20,165 bases of DNA from Fen-1258 sp964441505 (lineage in GTDB: Bacteria; Bacteroidota; Ignavibacteria; Ignavibacteriales; Melioribacteraceae), in the NCBI GenBank assembly GCA_964441505.1, contig CAYTUV010000055.1:1-20165 (forward strand), written 5' to 3'. Made by a program: the position numbers and the translations under genes. This document shows, piece after piece, positions 15,171-20,165 of the stretch. How positions within the stretch are numbered: the stretch's first letter is position 1; each line of letters starts with the position of its first letter. The notes beneath the pieces are model-generated. The model made no database searches, was not told where the DNA came from, and saw only the letters and a list, made by a program, of their open reading frames with translations.

Positions 15171-16811
15171 ATGATTAAAGCACCGACCGGGACAAAATTA
15201 AGCTGCAAAGGCTGGATTCAGGAAGCGGCGATGAGAATGCTGATGAACAATCTTGACCCGGATGTCGCAGAGCGGCCGGAAGATTTAATTGTATATGGTG
15301 GATCCGGTAAAGCCGCAAGAAATTGGGATTCCTATCATGCAATTATTTCTTCTCTGAAAAATTTAGAGAATGATGAAACTCTTGTTGTGCAATCCGGTAA
15401 ACCTGTGGCAATTTTTAGAACACATGAAAACGCGCCGCGTGTAATTATTTCTAATTCAATGCTTGTTCCCGATTGGGCAACGTGGGATGAATTCCGCCGT
15501 CTTGATGCATTGGGACTGACCATGTATGGACAGATGACAGCAGGAAGCTGGATATACATAGGTACACAAGGCATTTTGCAAGGCACTTACGAAACGTTTG
15601 CTGAATGCGCGCGTCAGCATTTCAAGGGAACACTGAGCGGAAGATTTTTACTGACGGCAGGTCTCGGCGGAATGGGCGGCGCTCAACCGCTTGCCGCAAC
15701 TATGAACGGCGCAGCATTTCTTGGAATTGATGTTGACCGTACACGTATTCAAAAAAGAATTGATACCGGTTATCTCGATGTGATGACGGAAGATTTGGAT
15801 GAAGCGCTCAAACTTGTTCTCGACGCACAAAAAAATAAAAAAGCTCTCTCTGTTGGCTTGATCGGCAATGCAGGAGAAATACTTCCAAAAATTCTTGAAA
15901 GAAAAATCACACCGGATATTATTACAGATCAGACTTCAGCACATGATACACTAAGCGGTTACGTTCCAATGGGAATGAGCTTTGAAGAAGCTCTCACCCT
16001 TCGTAAAAGTGATCCTAAGAAATATATCGCACTCTCAAAGATGACAATTGTTGAACATGTTAAGGCGATGCTTGAGTTTCAAGCACGCGGTTCAGTCGCT
16101 TTCGATTACGGTAATAACATTCGCGGTGAAGCAAAAGAAAACGGTTTAGAAAATGCGTTTGATATTCCCGGATTTGTCCCGGAGTATATTCGCCCACTTT
16201 TCTGTGATGGTAAAGGTCCGTTCCGTTGGGCTGCTCTTAGCGGTGATCCAAAAGATATTTTTGAAACGGATAGAGCTATTATTGAAACATTTCCTGAAAA
16301 TGAAGCTCTTATCCGTTGGATTAAATTAGCTCAAGAGAAAGTACACTTCCAGGGATTACCTGCAAGAATTTGCTGGCTTGGATATGGTGAACGCGCTAAG
16401 ATGGGAAAAATATTCAATCAATTAGTTGCAGATGGAAAAGTGAGCGCACCAATTGTAATTGGAAGAGATCATCTTGACTGCGGATCAGTTGCATCACCAA
16501 ACCGCGAAACAGAAGCGATGAGAGACGGCAGCGATGCGATTGCAGATTGGCCTATACTCAACGCGATGCTTAACGCTATAGGCGGCGCAAGCTGGGTTTC
16601 GGTTCATCATGGCGGCGGTGTTGGAATTGGTAAATCAATTCATGCGGGAATGGTTGTAGTTGCAGACGGTACTAAAGAAGCTGAAGCGCGGCTTGAAAGA
16701 GTATTGACATACGATCCCGGAATGGGAATTGCACGACATGCTGATGCCGGATACGAACGGGCAATAGATAACGCAAAAAAATTCTCTGTAAAAATTCCAA
16801 TGATGAAATAA
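15171..16811 (+). CDS. hutU: Urocanate hydratase
   Basis: A full-length 546-residue urocanase, close to the usual 550-560. It hydrates urocanate to 4-imidazolone-5-propionate in the second step of histidine breakdown, using tightly bound NAD+. Seen directly: VYGGSGKAARNW (41-52), the Gly-rich dinucleotide region TAGLGGMGGAQP (162-173), the urocanase signature FQGLPARICW (393-402) with the essential cysteine Cys401, and GRDHLDCGSVASPNRETE (431-448). No hutH, hutI or hutG is in the window, so histidine catabolism genes appear dispersed. It lies in an operon with a deaminase, a small unknown gene and serA. Confidence 0.97.
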   Translation: MIKAPTGTKLSCKGWIQEAAMRMLMNNLDPDVAERPEDLIVYGGSGKAARNWDSYHAIISSLKNLENDETLVVQSGKPVAIFRTHENAPRVIISNSMLVPDWATWDEFRRLDALGLTMYGQMTAGSWIYIGTQGILQGTYETFAECARQHFKGTLSGRFLLTAGLGGMGGAQPLAATMNGAAFLGIDVDRTRIQKRIDTGYLDVMTEDLDEALKLVLDAQKNKKALSVGLIGNAGEILPKILERKITPDIITDQTSAHDTLSGYVPMGMSFEEALTLRKSDPKKYIALSKMTIVEHVKAMLEFQARGSVAFDYGNNIRGEAKENGLENAFDIPGFVPEYIRPLFCDGKGPFRWAALSGDPKDIFETDRAIIETFPENEALIRWIKLAQEKVHFQGLPARICWLGYGERAKMGKIFNQLVADGKVSAPIVIGRDHLDCGSVASPNRETEAMRDGSDAIADWPILNAMLNAIGGASWVSVHHGGGVGIGKSIHAGMVVVADGTKEAEARLERVLTYDPGMGIARHADAGYERAIDNAKKFSVKIPMMK

Positions 16812-16836
16812 CGAATAAAAATGAAGGAGTTCTAAA

Positions 16837-17781
16837 ATGAAAGTATTAATAGCAGATAGTTTTCCTAAGAATCATATGCAAACATTAACAGATGCCGGAT
16901 TCGAAGTAATCTATGAGCCCAAGTTAGGAGAGAATGAAATTCCTAACTCAGTTAAAGATGCGGAATTTATTGTCGTCCGATCTACTAATGTAAATGCAGC
17001 TGCAATCAATGCCGGCACAAATTTGAAAATCGTTATTCGGGCAGGTTCCGGCTACAATAATATTGACGTGGCTGCTGCAACCGCAAAAGATGTTTCGGTT
17101 GCAAATACTCCGGGTAAAAATTCAATTGCCGTTGCCGAACTTGCAATGGGATTAATTATTGCGCTCGATAGGAAAATTCCGGACAACGTTAAGGACTTTA
17201 ACAACAGCGTTTGGAACAAAGCAAAATATTCCAAAGCCGAAGGACTTTACGGAAAAACTCTTGGTATCATCGGAGTGGGTAATATTGGAAAAGAAATTGC
17301 AAAACGTGCGCAAGCTTTCGGTATGAAAGTGATCGGCTATGATGTTGTTAAATCTGAAGGACTTGGAATTGAATACGTTGACGATGTTGAAAAACTTATT
17401 TCAATGTCAGACACTATCACTTTGCATGTTCCGGCAAACGCTCAGACCAAAGGAATGTTCAACGACAAACTATTCGGCCTGATGAAGAAAGGTACGATAC
17501 TGATTAATACTTCACGTGCTGAGGTTATAGATGAAGATGCTCTTCTCAAAGCCGTCTCGGAAAAAGGTGTTGTTGCCGGGGTTGATGTTTTCAAAGGTGA
17601 ACCGGAAGGAAAGGATGGAGCCGTAACTTCAAAACTTCAAAACGTTGACGGCATCTATGTTACTCATCATATAGGCGCTTCAACAGAACAGGCACAGGAT
17701 GCGGTTGCGGAAGAAACTGTAAAAATCATTGTTGAGTTTAAAAACACAGGCAAAGTTTTACATTGTGTAAATAAGAAATGA
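16837..17781 (+). CDS. serA: D-3-phosphoglycerate dehydrogenase, short form
   Basis: A 314-residue D-2-hydroxyacid dehydrogenase without the C-terminal ASB/ACT domains of longer SerA, so not expected to be serine-inhibited through ACT. The Rossmann motif GVGNIG is at 146-151; catalytic Arg227 (NTSRAEVIDE), Glu255 (GEP) and His278 (HHIGAST) are all present. The N-terminal substrate loop (VRSTNVN, IRAGSGYNNID) fits phosphoglycerate oxidation to 3-phosphohydroxypyruvate, the first step of serine synthesis, though another 2-hydroxyacid is possible. The usual NTARGG motif reads NTSRAE here. The SD AAGGAG is strong. It is last in the operon, 25 nt after hutU; no terminator is obvious before the repeat at 17836. 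Confidence 0.85.
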   Translation: MKVLIADSFPKNHMQTLTDAGFEVIYEPKLGENEIPNSVKDAEFIVVRSTNVNAAAINAGTNLKIVIRAGSGYNNIDVAAATAKDVSVANTPGKNSIAVAELAMGLIIALDRKIPDNVKDFNNSVWNKAKYSKAEGLYGKTLGIIGVGNIGKEIAKRAQAFGMKVIGYDVVKSEGLGIEYVDDVEKLISMSDTITLHVPANAQTKGMFNDKLFGLMKKGTILINTSRAEVIDEDALLKAVSEKGVVAGVDVFKGEPEGKDGAVTSKLQNVDGIYVTHHIGASTEQAQDAVAEETVKIIVEFKNTGKVLHCVNKK

Positions 17782-17835
17782 ATCCCAATACTGACTCTAT
17801 CTATTTCTCAGTGCCGCTTGGATAAGATTTAATAG

Positions 17836-17937
17836 AACGCGGATGACACAGATTCAACGGATTTTCGCGGATTTAATCTGTGTAAACCTGCCTGCGGTAG
17901 GCGGTCAGTCTAATCAGCGTTATCCGTGTGCTATTTC
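17836..17937. repeat. Dispersed intergenic repeat with inverted ends
   Basis: The left end CGGATGACACAGATT and the reverse complement of the right end (CGGATAACGCTGATT) match at about 11 of 15 positions. A short internal palindrome GCCTGCGGTAGGC lies at about 17890-17902. The right part ATCAGCG..TATCCGTGTGCTATTT recurs at 11874-11917. Positioned between convergent genes; no ORF of substance. Confidence 0.5.
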
Positions 17938-17994
17938 CTTCCAGAATATTATAACTCACCGCAAATATGAAAACATTGGTATTAAAGGGGGTGT

Positions 17995-18753
17995 TTACAA
18001 AAACTTCACATCAAACATGTCATCAATAATTCCGTGGTAGAAAACAAGTTTAATCAACTCGTTCACAGCGTTCATTTCATTGTCTGTCATATCGTAGTAT
18101 AATGAACCAAGATTTGTCTTAATATAAGCTTTCGTTTGATCGGTAAGAGGAATTCCATCAAGAATATTTCCAATTTGATCCTCAATCTTTAGATCAACCG
18201 GATTTACTGATTTATTAAAAACCTCCAATGCTTCTCTGTCGGGGGAAGCAAAAACGTAATTCACATATGGAAAATCAAGCAGCTCTGAAGTTTCATCGGC
18301 TAAGCTTATTGCTTTTTCAAAATCCCATGCGTTATAATTCTCATCGCCAACAACTATAAAATCTTTTCCCTTCTCCGGACTCTTACTCGGGTCCAACGCA
18401 ATTTCAAGATTAGTTCCATATCTCTCTGAGAACAAAATTTTAGTGAGTAGAATCTCGTTCAAGGAAACATCGCCCCGGAGATAGACTTTATCAATGTTCT
18501 TCTCCCCTTCCACAAAATAGAGATATGAATTTGATAACACTCCATCAAATGAAATGGCAAGTTTACTAGAGACAAAAAGACTCCGGTGATTGACCAGATC
18601 GAGTGAAGGTATAAGCGCAACCGCCGATGTATTGAATTCCAGATCTTTAGATATAAGTGACGACTCTTTATAAGATATTTCGATTCCTTCAATCTTCTGC
18701 AGCTCGGAAGCAAGAATTAAAGAATAAATATTTTTCGGCAATATCAGTTTCAT
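17995..18753 (-). CDS. Divergent MqnA-like (VitK2-biosynthesis fold) protein
   Basis: A 252-residue protein, slightly shorter than typical MqnA (about 270-280). Resemblance lies in AVALIPSLDLV (45-55, like VALVPSIEY), LLTKILFSERYG (102-113), DFIVVGDEN (131-139) and the C-terminal helix DNEMNAVNELIKL...GIIDDMFDVKFL. MqnA dehydrates chorismate in the futalosine route to menaquinone, using a periplasmic-binding-protein fold; it has no signal peptide and neither does this protein. The usual N-terminal SYLN-x-x-P substrate motif is absent, so enzymatic activity is doubtful and it could be a ligand-binding relative. It is alone on the minus strand with a weak SD. The fold call is moderately sure, the function is not. 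Confidence 0.5.
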   Translation of the reverse strand: MKLILPKNIYSLILASELQKIEGIEISYKESSLISKDLEFNTSAVALIPSLDLVNHRSLFVSSKLAISFDGVLSNSYLYFVEGEKNIDKVYLRGDVSLNEILLTKILFSERYGTNLEIALDPSKSPEKGKDFIVVGDENYNAWDFEKAISLADETSELLDFPYVNYVFASPDREALEVFNKSVNPVDLKIEDQIGNILDGIPLTDQTKAYIKTNLGSLYYDMTDNEMNAVNELIKLVFYHGIIDDMFDVKFL

Positions 18754-18803
18754 AAAAACTCATCTTAACCCTTCCGAAAAGAGCAAGTTGAAGAACTCGA
18801 ACA

Positions 18804-18895
18804 TGTCACTTCGAACTCGATTTATCGAGTGAGAAGTCATAAAATTATCTCAAAAAAAGATTCCTCACCCGACTGAAGTCGGATTCGGAATGACA
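18804..18895. repeat. Palindromic intergenic repeat of the Bacteroidota type
   Basis: TGTCACTTCGAACTCG (18804-18819) pairs with the end of the element (TTCGGAATGACA, to 18895). Each arm carries its own small palindrome: CTCGATTTATCGAG and CCGACTGAAGTCGG. Such TGTCAtTTCGA...GAAATGACA elements are widely repeated in Bacteroidota genomes. No ORF; it fills much of the 280-bp gap before the rplS terminator. Confidence 0.6.
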
Positions 18896-18993
18896 ATTTT
18901 AAGCTTGTGTAACAGACTCAAAAAGGAAGGGCATTTAAAATAAATTGTATTTGAATAATATCAGTTCTTCTCAGCAATTATTTAAAATAACAA

Positions 18994-19012
18994 AGCCGCT
19001 CCAAGAGCGGCT
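18994..19012 (-). terminator. Intrinsic terminator of the rimM-trmD-rplS operon
   Basis: A perfect 8-bp stem AGCCGCTC/GAGCGGCT with a 3-nt loop lies 22 nt after the rplS stop. On the minus strand it is followed by TTGTTATTTT, an interrupted U-tract. Confidence 0.8.
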
Positions 19013-19033
19013 AGGTTAGTTCTAATTTTAAAA

Positions 19034-19381
19034 TTATTTCTGGTTCTTATCTTTGATACGCGCAGCCTTACCGGAAAGTTCTCTAAGGTAGAAAAGTTTT
19101 GCTCTTCTAACTTTACCTTCTCGAACGATCTCGATCTTAGCCAGTTTAGGGGAACTATAAGCAAAGATTCTTTCAACACCAACGCCGCTTGCAATTTTAC
19201 GAACGGTGAAGGTCTTGTTAAGTCCTGTTCCTCTGATGTTTATAACATCACCTTCAAACGGCTGAATTCTTTCTTTATCGCCCTCAATAACTCTTACGTG
19301 CACACGAATATGATCTCCGGTTTTAAAGGCTGGGAAATCTGTGCGCAATTGTTCTTTTGTTAGTTCATTTAATTTGTCCAT
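19034..19381 (-). CDS. rplS: 50S ribosomal protein L19
   Basis: A 115-residue protein of the standard L19 length. Diagnostic stretches are FKTGDHIRVHVRVIEGDKERIQPFEG, VINIRGTGLNKTFTVRKIASGVGVER, FAYSSPKLAKIEI and VRRAKLFYLRELSGKAARI. L19 sits at the 30S-50S interface. It starts 5 nt after the trmD stop, and its SD (AGGGAG) lies within the last codons of trmD, indicating translational coupling. It is followed by a terminator. Confidence 0.98.
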   Translation of the reverse strand: MDKLNELTKEQLRTDFPAFKTGDHIRVHVRVIEGDKERIQPFEGDVINIRGTGLNKTFTVRKIASGVGVERIFAYSSPKLAKIEIVREGKVRRAKLFYLRELSGKAARIKDKNQK

Positions 19382-19386
19382 TACTG

Positions 19387-20067
19387 CTACTCCCTGCTAT
19401 TTATTTTTTTCCATTTTTCAGTTAAAACTTTTGATTGCTCTGCTTTCCAATCTTTTATTTTTTTTTCATGTCCGGAAAGTAAAACATCCGGTACAACCAT
19501 TCCTTTGTATTCCGCAGGACGTGTGTAATAAGGTGCTTCAATAAATTCACCATCCATAAGCGAATCGTTGAGAGCGGATTCACTATCATTCAACACACCA
19601 GGTATCAGTCTCACTATCGCATCAATTATGGCCAGAGCAACAATCTCTCCTCCGGTTAGAACAAAATGCCCTATCGAAATTTCATCTGTGGCAAATTTCT
19701 CACGGACTCTGTCATCAACACCTTTATAGTGTCCGGCTATGATCAATATATTTTTAACGAGTGAAAATTTGTTTGCCATTTTTTGATCAAAAAGTTTTCC
19801 GCCTGGTGTGGGAAAAATTATATGATCATATTTTCGTTCGTTCAGAAGTTTTTCAATACATTCAAAGAACGGTTCCGGTTTAAGAAGCATTCCGGGCCCG
19901 CCGCCAAACGGCTTATCATCAATCTGCTTGTGCTTATCATAAGCATAATCACGCAGATTATGCACAACAATCTCAACTTTGTTTCGTTCCTGCGCTCTCT
20001 TCAGTATGCTTGTATTTAGCGGACTTGTGAGAGAGTCTGGAACAGCAGAAATAATATCAATTCTCAT
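19387..20067 (-). CDS. trmD: tRNA (guanine-37-N1)-methyltransferase
   Basis: 226 residues from ATG 20067 (MRIDIISAVPD); ATG 20070 is directly adjacent and possible, while 20091 would add residues unlike TrmD. SPOUT trefoil-knot enzyme that methylates G37 of tRNAs with SAM and prevents frameshifting. Seen: DKHKQIDDKPFGGGPGM (44-60), AGHYKGVDDR (111-120), SIGHFVLTGGE (131-141), IVRLIPGVL (151-159), ALNDS (165-169) and YYTRP (180-184). The catalytic Arg153 and Asp168 (R154 and D169 of the proteobacterial enzyme) are kept. His134 replaces the usual Asp of SIGDYVLTGGE. It overlaps the end of rimM by 11 nt. Confidence 0.96.
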   Translation of the reverse strand: MRIDIISAVPDSLTSPLNTSILKRAQERNKVEIVVHNLRDYAYDKHKQIDDKPFGGGPGMLLKPEPFFECIEKLLNERKYDHIIFPTPGGKLFDQKMANKFSLVKNILIIAGHYKGVDDRVREKFATDEISIGHFVLTGGEIVALAIIDAIVRLIPGVLNDSESALNDSLMDGEFIEAPYYTRPAEYKGMVVPDVLLSGHEKKIKDWKAEQSKVLTEKWKKINSRE

Positions 20068-20165
20068 CATCGTAGAGCAAATCGCAATCATCCACTAATT
20101 CTAATCTCTTTTTTACCGGATCAAATGATTTTATAAAATCCTTAACCGCCGGTATCATTATATTT
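20057..20165 (-). CDS. rimM: Ribosome maturation factor RimM, C-terminal end only
   Basis: The minus strand from the window edge reads NIMIPAVKDFIK...LELVDDCDLLYDDEN and stops with TGA at 20059-20057. The MIPAVKDFIK stretch is typical of the end of the RimM PRC-barrel domain, and rimM normally precedes trmD. About 36 codons are inside the window; the start lies outside. RimM helps assemble the 30S head around S19. Confidence 0.85.
   Translation of the reverse strand, partial: NIMIPAVKDFIKSFDPVKKRLELVDDCDLLYDDEN

Noticed and set aside
17843..18040. 65-codon plus-strand ORF
   Set aside because: It is made largely of the intergenic repeat and the antisense end of the MqnA-like gene.
19660..19675. 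Loss of the TrmD catalytic aspartate
   Set aside because: The His substitution is in SIGDYVL; counting along the proteobacterial sequence from memory places catalytic D169 at the Asp of ALNDS, which is present.
1..20165. CRISPR arrays, tRNA or rRNA genes, intact transposases
   Set aside because: No regularly spaced direct repeats, cloverleaf sequences or transposase coding were seen by reading both strands.

Overview
The window is AT-rich, gene-dense DNA that most resembles the Ignavibacteria/Chlorobi side of the Bacteroidota. Four features support this: a secreted protein with a C-terminal type IX secretion (Por) sorting domain, a TrmD with the GHYKGVDDR variant I associate with Bacteroidota, candidate promoters of the TTG-N20-TAnnTTTG type, and an intergenic palindrome of the TGTCAcTTCGAa...TTCgGAATGACA kind. 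No tRNA, rRNA or CRISPR array was seen. The assignment is by family resemblance only.

Layout. (1) Positions 1-5165, mostly minus strand, form a small regulatory island. A membrane-bound sigma-54-type activator with an extracytoplasmic CHASE2 sensor (660-3095) lies between a frameshifted lipoprotein gene (1-515) and a Met/His-rich protein with a type IX sorting domain (3205-4719). The upstream regions of these two flanking genes share the same site arrangement: two tandem 12-bp sites of the TTGCCTGAAATA type, 21 bp apart, at identical distances from a TGGCA box resembling a -24 element. This suggests a local regulon of the activator. A decayed, frameshifted DsrE-family gene fragment (4967-5165, plus strand) follows. 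(2) Positions 5181-11714, minus strand, hold a likely operon: an Ig-like secreted protein, a periplasmic FecR-domain protein, a large predicted outer-membrane beta-barrel and a CHASE2 class III nucleotide cyclase. The gene order suggests envelope-to-cAMP signalling. (3) Positions 11840-13520 hold a MITE-like repeat, a DUF3467 gene, a good intrinsic terminator and a secreted TPR protein. (4) Positions 13700-17781, plus strand, form a compact operon: an adenosine-deaminase-family enzyme, a small Lys-rich protein of unknown function, urocanate hydratase and a short D-3-phosphoglycerate dehydrogenase. (5) Positions 17836-20165, minus strand, hold intergenic repeats, a divergent MqnA-like protein, and the conserved rimM-trmD-rplS translation cluster ending in a terminator.

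The most notable observation is the paired promoter architecture around the CHASE2-sigma54 activator. Two CHASE2 sensors with different outputs, transcription and cyclic nucleotide, lie within about 2 kb of each other. Starts were moved from the longest possible ORF to a downstream ATG wherever a Shine-Dalgarno sequence, a terminator or a signal peptide decided the matter.
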